DNA of 64,000 nt from JAPEKQ01 sp964516845. Its GTDB lineage: Bacteria; Joyebacterota; Joyebacteria; Joyebacterales; Joyebacteraceae. Position 1 is the first letter of the stretch. The number at the start of each line of letters is the position of its first letter. The stretch lies in contig CAZEXP010000007.1 of assembly GCA_964516845.1 (NCBI GenBank), positions 1-64,000 of the forward strand, in the 5' to 3' direction. The notes below the pieces were generated by a model, which did not search any database, had not been told where the DNA came from, and was given only the letters and a program-made list of their open reading frames with translations. The position numbers were made by a program, and so were the translations under genes. This document shows, piece after piece, positions 8,609-16,641 of the stretch.

Positions 8609-9982
8609 ATGCTCGATCGAGTACTGCTTGTGGGCGCGTGTGTTGTGGTGCTCGCCATGACGGCGGCAGCGCAGCCCCCCGGGATGCAATCGGACAGAGG
8701 AAATCGGGGCGATCTGCTCGAACAGCTCGCGGCAGCGGAGGTGGCATGGCGGAGCGAGCCGGGAGCCGAGTCGATCATGGAGTACGCGACACGGTTGTTC
8801 GAGGCGGGTCGGTTCGAGCGGTCGCGAGAGCTCCTCGCATCTCTTCTGACGGGCGCTGACCGACCGCTCGACGCGGTCCACCTCGCAGCACGGGTGGACT
8901 ACTACACGGGCAACTACGCTTCGGCGGAGAGGCTTTTCACCGAGGCGATCGCCGGTGATCCCACGAATGCTCGGGCCGCGATGGGGCTGTTGATGACGCA
9001 CTACCAGACGAACGCGTATGAGCGCGGCGCGGAGCTGCCGGATGAGATGTTTGGCGGGAGACCGATCGCGCACCTCGATATCATGCGCGCCATGGAGGGA
9101 ATGGAGCCCTACGAGGTCTGCTGGAGCGACGGGCGAACGACGGAGGTGCCGTTCCTCGACATCGACCCGCTGCCCGTGGTGGAGGTCACGATCAACGGCC
9201 GGAGCATCTTCGTCATCATCGATACCGGCGCGGATATGTTCATTCTCGACACCGAGATCGCGGCCGAGATGGGGATGGAGACCGTCGCGACCATGCAGGC
9301 GATGTTCGCAGGCGGGATGCGGGGGGAACTCGGGTTCGGTGTGGCGGAGTCGCTGACGCTCGGGGGAGTGACACTCCACAACGTTCCGATCTCGATGCTG
9401 CCCACCGCTCCTCTGAGCCTGACCGACCGGACCATCGGCGGGATCATCGGTGTCGGCGTTCTCAAGCAGTTCCTTTCGACAATGGACTATCCCGGGAACC
9501 GGCTCGTGCTCCGGGAACGCTCAGAAGCGGCCGTCGAGGCGCTCAGGGTAAGTGCGACGGAGCGAGTCGTTGAGGACACCCCGTTCTACCTCTCAAGCAC
9601 GCACTTCCTGCTCGTTCACGGGAGTCTCAACGGCTACAACGACCTCATCTTCCACGTGGACTCCGGCCTTGGGGGCGCGCCGTCGTTCGCGACGACGCAG
9701 GAGGCACTGGAGTACGTGGGCATCCCGATTCCCGAAACCGAGGTGCGCGATCATGTCACCGGCGGCGGTGGCGGCGGATTCGCCGTGGGCGAGTTCGAGA
9801 TCGCCGAACTCGGGCTTGGCAGCCTCGTCGGTCACGACCTCGTAGGGTCGTACGGTGGGCAGCCCCCGGGCAGCTACTGGATGGCGGGATTCATAATCGA
9901 CGGTCTCATCTCGCACAATTTCCTGCGCGACTACGCATGGACGCTCGATTTCGACGGGATGCGGATGATCTTCTCGCAGTAG
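8609..9982 (+). CDS. exported two-lobed retropepsin-like aspartyl protease with TPR-like N-terminus
   Basis: The 457-aa precursor starts at ATG 8609, behind GGGAAGGAG, with a signal peptide (MLDRVLLVGACVVVLAMTAAAQ). Residues about 30-170 are helical and TPR-like. Two related beta lobes follow. The first has the active-site motif IIDTGADM (Asp205) and the hydrophobic-hydrophobic-Gly element IIGVGVL. The second has FHVDSGLGG (Asp351) and ends with a similar DGLISHNFLRDY element. Retropepsin-like bacterial proteins usually supply one Asp per chain and dimerise; two D-[ST]-G motifs in one chain suggest an internally duplicated, pepsin-like arrangement. The protein is probably periplasmic. A Gly-rich loop (GGGGGGFAVG) follows the second motif. 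It is divergent from the wHTH gene and ends at a shared terminator. Confidence 0.8.
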   Translation: MLDRVLLVGACVVVLAMTAAAQPPGMQSDRGNRGDLLEQLAAAEVAWRSEPGAESIMEYATRLFEAGRFERSRELLASLLTGADRPLDAVHLAARVDYYTGNYASAERLFTEAIAGDPTNARAAMGLLMTHYQTNAYERGAELPDEMFGGRPIAHLDIMRAMEGMEPYEVCWSDGRTTEVPFLDIDPLPVVEVTINGRSIFVIIDTGADMFILDTEIAAEMGMETVATMQAMFAGGMRGELGFGVAESLTLGGVTLHNVPISMLPTAPLSLTDRTIGGIIGVGVLKQFLSTMDYPGNRLVLRERSEAAVEALRVSATERVVEDTPFYLSSTHFLLVHGSLNGYNDLIFHVDSGLGGAPSFATTQEALEYVGIPIPETEVRDHVTGGGGGGFAVGEFEIAELGLGSLVGHDLVGSYGGQPPGSYWMAGFIIDGLISHNFLRDYAWTLDFDGMRMIFSQ

Positions 9983-10053
9983 GGACCGGCGGAGCCGGCC
10001 GGGCTCCTCACTGACGCCGGGATCCACGTGGCGCGGGACATGCGACCAGAAAC

Positions 10054-10090
10054 GACAAGGGCGAACCCCCGACCGGGAGTCGCCCTTGTC
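10054..10090. terminator. bidirectional terminator between aspartyl protease and M1 peptidase genes
   Basis: A perfect 11-bp stem GACAAGGGCGA (10054-10064) / TCGCCCTTGTC (10080-10090) is followed by ATTGTG on the plus side. On the minus side the stem is followed by GTTTCTGG. It sits between convergent genes. Confidence 0.75.
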
Positions 10091-10142
10091 ATTGTGCGTG
10101 CCCTGCTGCAGGCTGCGGCGTACCGCCGTGCGAAACACTCAG

Positions 10143-12191
10143 CTACTTCATCAGCACGAGCTTCTCCGCTGCCGCGCCCTGCGCGGTCTCGAGTCTCGCG
10201 AAGTACACGCCGGCTGCCGCCGCCGTGCCGTCGGTCGTTCGCCCGTCCCAGCTGGCGCTGTGAGCGCCGGCCGTGACGAGGCCGTCGATGAGCGTCGACA
10301 CCACGCGCCCCGTCACGTCGTAGACAACGAGCGTGACGTGACCGGCGGCCGGCACCGAGTATGCGAGCTCGGCGTCCGCGCGCGTCGGATTCACCGGAGC
10401 GCGGAGCGCGACTGTCGTGACCGCGTCGTCGACGCTCGTCGGGCTGACCTGTGAGACGTACTTGAGGAGCCAGTTGCCCGGGTCGAAGCTCACGCCGGTC
10501 GGCTGCGCGTCAGTCGAGATGAAGAAGTCCTGGCTCCACTGATCGTTCCAGACCGTGACGAGCGTGTCGCCGGCCGTCGTCTGGATCTCGATGTCTATCG
10601 GCATCGTGAAGAGGCCGGCGTTTGACTGGACCTGGTCGATGTGGAGCATCACGCTGTGCGGCGGACCCTGGTTCGTTGCGATCCACGAGTACTCGTAGTC
10701 CGGCCTGTTCTCACCGTAGATCCACGGGAGGAAGAACCAGTCCATACTCCCGCCGTAGGCGGCCTCGCAGACGGCCTGGAACTCGGGCGTGATGGCCGAG
10801 CTGTACGCATAGGTGGAACCGTACGTGGCAAGCACGCTCTCGAAGGCGTCGATCGGGTAGTAGTACCGTGTCCCGTCGGCGAGAGCGAGCACCCGCCGGA
10901 GCATATGAAGAACGAGCGCGCCCTTGTCGTAGACCGTGCGGTTGAATGTCGAAACCGGATCGTAGATCGACCCGTCGAAGTACCCGTAGTAGTCGTAGCT
11001 CTCGATGTAGTCGTTGTAGCTCGCCTCGCCTTCCTCGTATTCGAACCAGAGCGCCTCGGAGTAGCTGGCGAAGCCTTCGTTGAGCCAGATGTCCTCCCAC
11101 GTCCCGCATGTCACCGAGTCGCCCCACCACTGATGACCGAGTTCGTGGACGAGGATCCAGTCGTAGTAGTGGTCGCCGCGGATGAGCACCGCGCCGTAAC
11201 TCGTGCAGGTTTGGTGCTCCATCGCGCCGCCCCACGGGAACTCCGCGTGGCCGTAGCGCTCCTCGATGAACGGGTACTGGCCGAATGCGCTCTCGAGCGC
11301 TGCGATGGCGTCGCCGGTGATACTGAGGTCGATCTGCGCGTCGGAGAGATCCTCCGGGTAGACGTAGTGCTCGAGGGGCATCGAGCCGCCCGAGTAGGTG
11401 TAGGTGTCGACCCAACTCGAGTAGTTGGAGATGGCGACCGAGACGAGGTAGGTCGTGATCGGATAGCGCTCGAACCACGTGTAGGTCTTCGTTGCCCCGT
11501 TGTCCACCTCGGACTCGAGCATCCCGTTCGACACCGCGACGAGCGCGTCGTCGACCGTCACGGCGATCCTCGCGGAGTCGGCCTTGTCGTCCGGCATGTC
11601 CTTGCAGGGCCACCACTGCCTCGCGCCGATCGGCTCGGAGAGACTGGAGATGATCGGGTTGCCACCGCCATGCGTGTCGAAGTTGAGCGCGTCGTCGACC
11701 GGAGCGCCGTGGTAGGTCACGACGATCTCGAACTCGGCGCCGATGCCCGCTGTCGGGCTGAGAGTCACCGTGATGAGGTCGTTGTTGTGCGTGTATGAGG
11801 CGCCAGCGCCGTCGTACGTGATGGAGTCAACGGTCATGTTGTCGTAGAAGTCGAGGATGACCTCGTCGAGGCCGCCGACCAGGCTCGTCGCCCGCATGAG
11901 GACCGTTCCGGCCACCGTCTCGGGCCCCTCGTCGATCTCGATGTCGATGTCATACCATGTGACATCGTAGTCCATCTGGGTGGCGCGGGTTGCCGTCGGG
12001 GGGAGGGCGAGCTGCTCCTGAAGGCGCTCGAATGCAACCTGCTTGGACTCCCAGAGGATGGCTCTGGGGTCGGTGCCCGCTTCGCGGCCTTCCAGCCAGG
12101 TCGGGCGCGCGTGAGCGACCGAGGTGACGACCAGGAGTGTCGCCAGGGTCAGGAAGATGATGCGTGGAACCGGTGCGAGCGTTCGCTGCAT
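10143..12191 (-). CDS. secreted M1 family metallopeptidase (aminopeptidase N-like) with FlgD-like tail
   Basis: The 682-aa protein has a signal peptide (MQRTLAPVPRIIFLTLATLL...AHA), an N-terminal beta-sandwich of the M1 fold (about residues 55-230), the gluzincin catalytic domain with zinc motif HELGHQWWG (His349, His353), and the third ligand Glu372 in WLNEGFA. The substrate-binding G-x-M-E-N motif is seen as GGAMEH just upstream. A C-terminal FlgD-like tail (VYDVTGRVVSTL ... WDGRTTDG ... KLVLMK) marks it for surface sorting. It should hydrolyse peptides at or outside the cell surface. The ATG at 12191 is chosen because GGAGGAGA precedes it and the signal peptide starts there. The upstream region has a TATAAT box on this strand. 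Confidence 0.93.
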   Translation of the reverse strand: MQRTLAPVPRIIFLTLATLLVVTSVAHARPTWLEGREAGTDPRAILWESKQVAFERLQEQLALPPTATRATQMDYDVTWYDIDIEIDEGPETVAGTVLMRATSLVGGLDEVILDFYDNMTVDSITYDGAGASYTHNNDLITVTLSPTAGIGAEFEIVVTYHGAPVDDALNFDTHGGGNPIISSLSEPIGARQWWPCKDMPDDKADSARIAVTVDDALVAVSNGMLESEVDNGATKTYTWFERYPITTYLVSVAISNYSSWVDTYTYSGGSMPLEHYVYPEDLSDAQIDLSITGDAIAALESAFGQYPFIEERYGHAEFPWGGAMEHQTCTSYGAVLIRGDHYYDWILVHELGHQWWGDSVTCGTWEDIWLNEGFASYSEALWFEYEEGEASYNDYIESYDYYGYFDGSIYDPVSTFNRTVYDKGALVLHMLRRVLALADGTRYYYPIDAFESVLATYGSTYAYSSAITPEFQAVCEAAYGGSMDWFFLPWIYGENRPDYEYSWIATNQGPPHSVMLHIDQVQSNAGLFTMPIDIEIQTTAGDTLVTVWNDQWSQDFFISTDAQPTGVSFDPGNWLLKYVSQVSPTSVDDAVTTVALRAPVNPTRADAELAYSVPAAGHVTLVVYDVTGRVVSTLIDGLVTAGAHSASWDGRTTDGTAAAAGVYFARLETAQGAAAEKLVLMK

Positions 12192-12267
12192 GGTTCTCCT
12201 CCGGTGGTTGGAGAGCGGTTCGTTCTCGGTTGGGCGAGAACGAAGCTGAAACGCACTATTAGGCCTT

Positions 12268-12273
12268 ATTATA
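12268..12273 (-). promoter_or_regulatory. -10 element (TATAAT) for the M1 peptidase gene
   Basis: Read on the minus strand, TATAAT stands 77 nt upstream of the start codon in an AT-rich patch. No convincing -35 box is at 16-18 nt. Confidence 0.45.
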
Positions 12274-12332
12274 GCACATCTTGAGCGAATAGTCACGAGA
12301 TGGATGGCGACCGTCTTGCCTGCCCGTGGATT

Positions 12333-13265
12333 CTAGGGGTGGAGCGCTGCGCGGAGCGCGCGGATGTGGTCGGGGGTGGTGCCGCAGCAGCCGCCGATGA
12401 CGGCGACGCCGAGGTCGGCGAAGGCGGTCGCGAGGGACGCCATCTGCTCCGGCGTCTCGTCGAAGACGGTGACGCCGTTGTCGATGCGCGGGAGACCCGC
12501 GTTCGGCTGGAAGATGAGGGGAGCATCCGTTACGCTGCGGAACTCCCCGGCGATCGCGAGCATGCTCTCCGTGCCGTTGCCGCAGTTGGAGCCCACCACG
12601 TTCGCGCCAGCGTCCAGGAGTTCGCTGGCGGCCGTCTTCACATCATTGCCCATGATCGTGTAGACGCCCCGCGGGAGCACGTCGAACGTCATCGTCGCCA
12701 TGATGGGGATGCTGCTCGAGACGTTGCGGGCGGCCCGGACCGCGAGCTTCGCCTCGGCGAGGTCGATCATCGTCTCGATGGTCAGCGCATCGACACCGGC
12801 CGCCACGAGCGATGCGATCTGGCGCTCGAATCCCTCGCGCACCTCGTCGGGCTCGGTGTTCCCATACGGGACGAGCATCTCTCCGGTCGGTCCGATGGAA
12901 CCCGAGATGTAGACGTCCGGGGCAGCCCCCCGCTCCGTCCGGACCTCTCGCACGGCGAGGACTTCCCGCACCGCCAGGACTTCCCGCACCGCCCGGACCG
13001 CTGCGCGGTTGATCTCCTCGGTCAGCCCGTCGAGGCCGTGACCGGCGAGCTTGAGCGGGGACGCGCCGAATGTGTTCGTGTGGACGATCTCCGCGCCTGC
13101 CTCGATGTATCGAGCGGCGATATCACGGAGCACGGCCGGGCGTGTGAGGTTGAGCGACTCGGGCGCGGCGCCCGGTTCGAGGCCGTGCTCGATGAGCAGA
13201 CTCCCGGTCGCCCCGTCCGCTATGACGATGGGACTGTCCTGGATGCGCGCCAGCAGTGACCTCAT
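12333..13265 (-). CDS. homocysteine S-methyltransferase domain protein (MetH homocysteine module)
   Basis: The 310-aa protein is a stand-alone S-methyl_trans (Pfam) TIM barrel: IADGATGS at the start, HTNTFGAS, GSIGPTGE, the zinc Cys in GSNCGNG and the vicinal Cys pair in GGCCGTTPDH. These match the homocysteine-binding module of cobalamin-dependent methionine synthase and BhmT. It would accept a methyl group on homocysteine to make methionine in the cytoplasm. The ATG at 13265 follows GGTGGAGGAA. It is the last gene of a minus-strand operon, 32 nt after the corrinoid protein gene, so the corrinoid protein is the likely methyl donor. An unusual hexapeptide repeat (REVLAV) lies about residues 88-108, encoded by an 18-bp tandem DNA repeat. 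Confidence 0.9.
   Translation of the reverse strand: MRSLLARIQDSPIVIADGATGSLLIEHGLEPGAAPESLNLTRPAVLRDIAARYIEAGAEIVHTNTFGASPLKLAGHGLDGLTEEINRAAVRAVREVLAVREVLAVREVRTERGAAPDVYISGSIGPTGEMLVPYGNTEPDEVREGFERQIASLVAAGVDALTIETMIDLAEAKLAVRAARNVSSSIPIMATMTFDVLPRGVYTIMGNDVKTAASELLDAGANVVGSNCGNGTESMLAIAGEFRSVTDAPLIFQPNAGLPRIDNGVTVFDETPEQMASLATAFADLGVAVIGGCCGTTPDHIRALRAALHP
12931..13002. repeat. 18-bp tandem repeat inside the homocysteine methyltransferase gene
   Basis: Four in-frame 18-bp units are visible. CGCACGGCGAGGACTTCC (12949-12966) and CGCACCGCCAGGACTTCC (12967-12984) differ at two positions; the flanking units (12931-12948, 12985-13002) are more diverged. They encode helical REVLAV-type hexapeptides. 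Because the unit is a multiple of 3, copy-number change would lengthen or shorten the protein without a frameshift. Confidence 0.8.
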
Positions 13266-13297
13266 GCTTCCTCCACCGGAGATCTCATGCGTCCCGA

Positions 13298-13945
13298 TCA
13301 CGGACTCTGCTGCTCCTTCACCATCCGCCTTACGCACTCGACCGCGTTGGCCGCGTCGAAGCTGTATCCATCAGCGCCTATCTCGTTCGCGTACTCCTCG
13401 GTCACGGGTGCGCCGCCGATGACCGTGCGCACCGAGCCATCGAGCCCGCGCGACTTCACGAGATCGACGACCGCTCTCATTCCCGGCATGGTCGTCGTCA
13501 GAAGCGCGGACATGCCGATGACGTTCGCGCCCGATTCGGCCGCCGCGTCCACGAACCGCTCGGGCGGCACGTCCTTGCCGAGGTCGATGACCTCGAACCC
13601 GGCTCCGGCGAGCATGATACCGACGAGGTTCTTGCCGATGTCGTGGAGGTCTCCCTTGACCGTGCCGATGACCACCTTGCCCTGACTTCTGATGTCGGCC
13701 GCGCTGAGGTGCGGCTTGAGGATCTCGAGCCCCGCGTTCATGGCCTTCGCCGCCATGAGGACGTCGGGGAGGAAGATCTCGTGCTTGCGGAACTGCTCAC
13801 CGACGACCTGCATCCCCGCGATGAGGCCATCGTCCAGGATGGTAGCCGCGTCGAGCGACTCGGCGAGCGCGGTCTCGGTCAGCGCGCGGACCTCCTCATG
13901 CTCACCGCGTTCGAGGTGCGAGGCGATCGACTCAAGGATGCTCAT
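13298..13945 (-). CDS. methyltransferase corrinoid protein (B12-binding, MtbC/MttC type)
   Basis: The 215-aa protein has the B12-binding cap four-helix domain (about residues 1-80) and a Rossmann-like cobalamin-binding domain with the lower-ligand motif GDLHDIGKN (His101, the D-x-H-x-x-G signature) and downstream GMSALLTTTM and IGGAPV. Length and architecture match the small corrinoid proteins of methylamine, methoxy-compound and quaternary-amine methyltransferase systems. Methyl-Co(III) corrinoid would be loaded by the MttB-like protein and unloaded by a methyl acceptor enzyme, here apparently the homocysteine methyltransferase 32 nt downstream. The ATG at 13945 follows GAAGGAG. It lies third in the operon, 55 nt after the reactivation-domain gene. 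Confidence 0.93.
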   Translation of the reverse strand: MSILESIASHLERGEHEEVRALTETALAESLDAATILDDGLIAGMQVVGEQFRKHEIFLPDVLMAAKAMNAGLEILKPHLSAADIRSQGKVVIGTVKGDLHDIGKNLVGIMLAGAGFEVIDLGKDVPPERFVDAAAESGANVIGMSALLTTTMPGMRAVVDLVKSRGLDGSVRTVIGGAPVTEEYANEIGADGYSFDAANAVECVRRMVKEQQSP

Positions 13946-14000
13946 CGGTGTCTCCTTCGGGCGCATTCAGGTATCGGGTTGGCCGGAGTCTCACACGGGC

Positions 14001-14720
14001 TCAAGCGTCGGGCTCGCTGATGCGCCGGATTCGGTCGCGGCACTCGTGCGTCGAGCACGCGGAGCAGAAGTCGTAGTCGTCGTCGAAGTCGTGGATGGCG
14101 GCGGCGCCGACAACGACAACGCCCGACACCGCCTTGACCGGCTTCATGAGGCAGCTGTCCGTCAGCGTGATGCCGATCCTCCCGGGCTCGAGCGCGGCGA
14201 AGAGCGCGCGTTGGCCGGTGAGGTTCCATCCGCAGTAGCCGGGACTGTAGGAGAGCGCGCGAGTCTGCGTGCCGGCCCGCCCCGAGTGGCGCATCTTGCC
14301 AAGCACCTTGCTCGTGATGAACTCTGCGGCACGCTCGGTCGCCTCGGATGCCGCGGCGTCGAGGGTGCCCCCGAGCGAGTAGTCGCCCGCGCTGAAGAGC
14401 GCGGCGATGCGCAGAGACGTCCGGGCGCCGAGCGTCACGGCGAAGAGCGTAAGCCCATCCGCGCGTGGGAAGACGCTCGCCAGCGGTGACGGTGCGGCGT
14501 TGTCGCCCTCGCCCTCGTAGATGCGCGCAAAAGCGTGGGGGCTGACGGTCTTGAAGATGCCGCGCGGCTGCGCGATCGCGCGAAGCTCGTCGAGGGCGTC
14601 GGCAATCGTCTCGTGGGTCCGGGCAGCGGATTCACGGTCGTCCGGGACTCCGAGTCCGCGGAGTACATCGACCGGTTCCGGAACGATGCCGTCGATGTGG
14701 ATGTCGCCGTGCCAGCGCAT
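14001..14720 (-). CDS. stand-alone MetH reactivation (AdoMet-binding) domain protein
   Basis: The 239-aa protein carries the hallmark of the C-terminal activation domain of cobalamin-dependent methionine synthase: YSPGYCGWNLTGQ followed by LTDSCLMKPVKAVSGVV (about residues 157-200). This domain binds S-adenosylmethionine and permits reductive remethylation of cob(II)alamin. Independent proteins of this type exist; Thermotoga maritima is a known case of a split MetH. A C-terminal Cys cluster (FCSACSTHEC) could bind a metal or cluster and is not part of the classical domain. Start and upstream stop overlap as TGATG with the MttB-like gene, which implies translational coupling. It is likely the reactivator of the corrinoid protein encoded next, in place of the RamA-type activase usual in MttB systems. 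Confidence 0.88.
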   Translation of the reverse strand: MRWHGDIHIDGIVPEPVDVLRGLGVPDDRESAARTHETIADALDELRAIAQPRGIFKTVSPHAFARIYEGEGDNAAPSPLASVFPRADGLTLFAVTLGARTSLRIAALFSAGDYSLGGTLDAAASEATERAAEFITSKVLGKMRHSGRAGTQTRALSYSPGYCGWNLTGQRALFAALEPGRIGITLTDSCLMKPVKAVSGVVVVGAAAIHDFDDDYDFCSACSTHECRDRIRRISEPDA

Positions 14721-16183
14721 CAGTCCTCCCGTTCGGGAAGTTCGTCCATTCCGTAGCGCGCGGCTTCGCTCGTCATCAGCCGGATCAGCTCCCGCCGGAC
14801 GTCGTCATCGAGGAGCGGCGGGACGTATTCGCTGAGGTGTCGCGCCACTTCCGCGCGGGCGCGTTCATCCAGCGTCTTTGAGCCTTCCTCGCGCCAGCGC
14901 GAGACGTTCGCGCGCTCGATGACGGGTCCCGGGAAGTAGTGCTCGCTCCTGAGGTGCTTGCGGGTGTGGTCCGAGATGAGCAGGTGCCCCTCCTCGAGCA
15001 TCTCCTCGAAGTGCGGGAGCGCCGGGAAGTCGTCCTTCGGCTCGACGCCCCGGACCATGCGCTTCGTCAGCCCGCAGATCTCGTGGTCGACCACAAGTTT
15101 CTCAAGACTCAGCGTCGTTTCGAAGTCGAGCATGCCGGGGCCGGAAATGCTGTTGATCCCCCCGAGCGCGGCGAGCGTCGCGCCCATCGACGTCTCGAGG
15201 CCCGCCTGCGCGTCGAGCGCTTTCGAGTCAGAGAGCCCGATGTACGCCTGGGTCGGCATACCGAGGTGTTTGCCGATCTCGCTGTAGGCGCAGTCGAGCA
15301 TCTGTGTCTCGATGGCGCCCATCGGCGTCGTTTCGTAGCGCATGTCGAACGCGGCCGGCGAGCCGCCGTAGAGCACGGGGCAGCCCGGACTGGCGAGCTG
15401 GCTGAGGACGACGCCCGACAGCGTCTCGGCCGTGTGCTGGACGAGGCTGCCGACGAGCGTGACCGGTCCCATGAACCCGGTCAGCGGCATCGAGATGAAC
15501 TCGATCGGTATCAGGTCGGCGGCGCAGTCGAGCAGGTTCTGCGCGGTGACGTCGCTCCACTTCAGCGGCGCGGTCGGGCAGCACGAGAAGATCGTCAGCG
15601 GTTTCTCCGTAAGTGCGTTGGCCGAGCCGCGCACGGCGATCTGAAGGTCGCGCATCAGCCCGTAGGACTCGATGGTGAACGCGCCGGTGACGACCGGCTT
15701 CTCACAGTACATCAAGCAGAGAAACAGGCGGTAGCTGTCCTGGATCTGCTCCGGCACGTCGGAGCAGATGAACGCCGTGCTGGCCGCGTCGATGTGTGGC
15801 AGGCGGCTCGTGAGCTTCGTGAAACGGATGAGGTCGCGCGTGACGGGCGTGCGCGTTGTGCCCGTTTCGGAGTCGAGGACCGCGATGCCGGAGGAGCCGG
15901 GTGTGAAGTGAACGTTGTCGCCGGAGAGGTCGTGGGTCCGGTTGCCGAGAGCGTCGAAGAGCTCGAACCCCGAGGGCGCCATCTTCACAGCGTCGAGCAC
16001 CAGGGACCGGGGGAGGGTCACGCGTCCCCGGGCGATGTCGACGCCGGCGCCGTGGTCGCCGAGGAGAGCGGCTGCGTTGCCGTTCTGGACCTCGACGCCG
16101 AGATTGGCCAACAGGTCGAGCGCCTCGCTGACGATGCGTTCGATGAGAGCCTCGTCGAGGAACTGGAGTTTCGGTCGCATCAT
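14720..16183 (-). CDS. MttB-family (trimethylamine methyltransferase-like) corrinoid methyltransferase, non-pyrrolysine
   Basis: The 487-aa protein belongs to the MttB/COG5598 superfamily of TIM-barrel methyltransferases (PGSSGIAVLDSETG, TKLTSRLPHIDA, FSCCPTAPLKW, GPVTLVGSLVQHTAETLSG, VLYGGSPAAFDMR, GGINSISGPGMLDFETTLS). The reading frame has no internal amber codon, so it is a non-pyrrolysine member. Characterised relatives demethylate quaternary amines such as glycine betaine, proline betaine or carnitine and pass the methyl to a cognate corrinoid protein. The substrate here cannot be inferred. It is the first gene of the minus-strand operon MttB-like, reactivation domain, corrinoid protein, homocysteine methyltransferase. 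AAGGAG precedes a double ATG; the second Met is an alternative start. Confidence 0.92.
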   Translation of the reverse strand: MMRPKLQFLDEALIERIVSEALDLLANLGVEVQNGNAAALLGDHGAGVDIARGRVTLPRSLVLDAVKMAPSGFELFDALGNRTHDLSGDNVHFTPGSSGIAVLDSETGTTRTPVTRDLIRFTKLTSRLPHIDAASTAFICSDVPEQIQDSYRLFLCLMYCEKPVVTGAFTIESYGLMRDLQIAVRGSANALTEKPLTIFSCCPTAPLKWSDVTAQNLLDCAADLIPIEFISMPLTGFMGPVTLVGSLVQHTAETLSGVVLSQLASPGCPVLYGGSPAAFDMRYETTPMGAIETQMLDCAYSEIGKHLGMPTQAYIGLSDSKALDAQAGLETSMGATLAALGGINSISGPGMLDFETTLSLEKLVVDHEICGLTKRMVRGVEPKDDFPALPHFEEMLEEGHLLISDHTRKHLRSEHYFPGPVIERANVSRWREEGSKTLDERARAEVARHLSEYVPPLLDDDVRRELIRLMTSEAARYGMDELPERED

Positions 16184-16641
16184 GGACTCCTTCTTGGCAT
16201 GGGCTCACGCATGCGGACCATTGTAGCGTGGCATCCGGTTGTGCGGTAGAGGCGAGTCCGCTGCAGTAGACGGTGATGTGCGACAAGATGACCATCAGAT
16301 GCCACTCCGTGCGCGGGACAGGGTGCCGCTCGGCATCAGCCTCTTCGTCGCGCTCGACACGTGGCCGCCACGGATCGTGCTCCTCGTTGTGGCCGTCACC
16401 GTGACTGCCCATCTTCTTATACTGAGAACCGTCGAACCCTCTGATATTGCCCGCCGTATACCGTCTCCGGTTGTCCTCTCAGGCATAGTTCATGCTTCCA
16501 TGCTTGCAGGACGAAGATTCATCACTGAACGGGCAATAATAATAGTGGCGAGATTCCAGGATATGGATGTCTCGTGTGCCCAAACGGGCCCACCCGCTGG
16601 TACTTCGCTCGCCAAGAGGACGGTTCTCGAGGAGGACAAGG
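16184..16641. other. 458-nt divergent intergenic region between methyltransferase operon and vWA gene
   Basis: A TACAAT (minus strand, 16220-16225) lies 37-42 nt upstream of the MttB-like start without a clear -35. On the plus side several AT-rich spots (TATACT near 16418, TAATAATAATAG near 16536) could serve the vWA gene. I looked for cobalamin or SAM riboswitch landmarks on the minus strand and saw none. No credible coding frame is present. Confidence 0.4.

Noticed and set aside
12931..13002. CRISPR-like repeat array
   Set aside because: The 18-bp units are directly adjacent without spacers and lie in frame inside a gene; it is a coding tandem repeat. No CRISPR array was seen in the window.
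14720..16183. Pyrrolysine-containing trimethylamine methyltransferase
   Set aside because: No internal TAG interrupts the gene, so it is a non-pyrrolysine MttB relative and trimethylamine should not be assumed as substrate.
16184..16641. Cobalamin or SAM riboswitch expected upstream of the corrinoid operon
   Set aside because: I could not find the B12 box or SAM-riboswitch core on the minus strand in this region.
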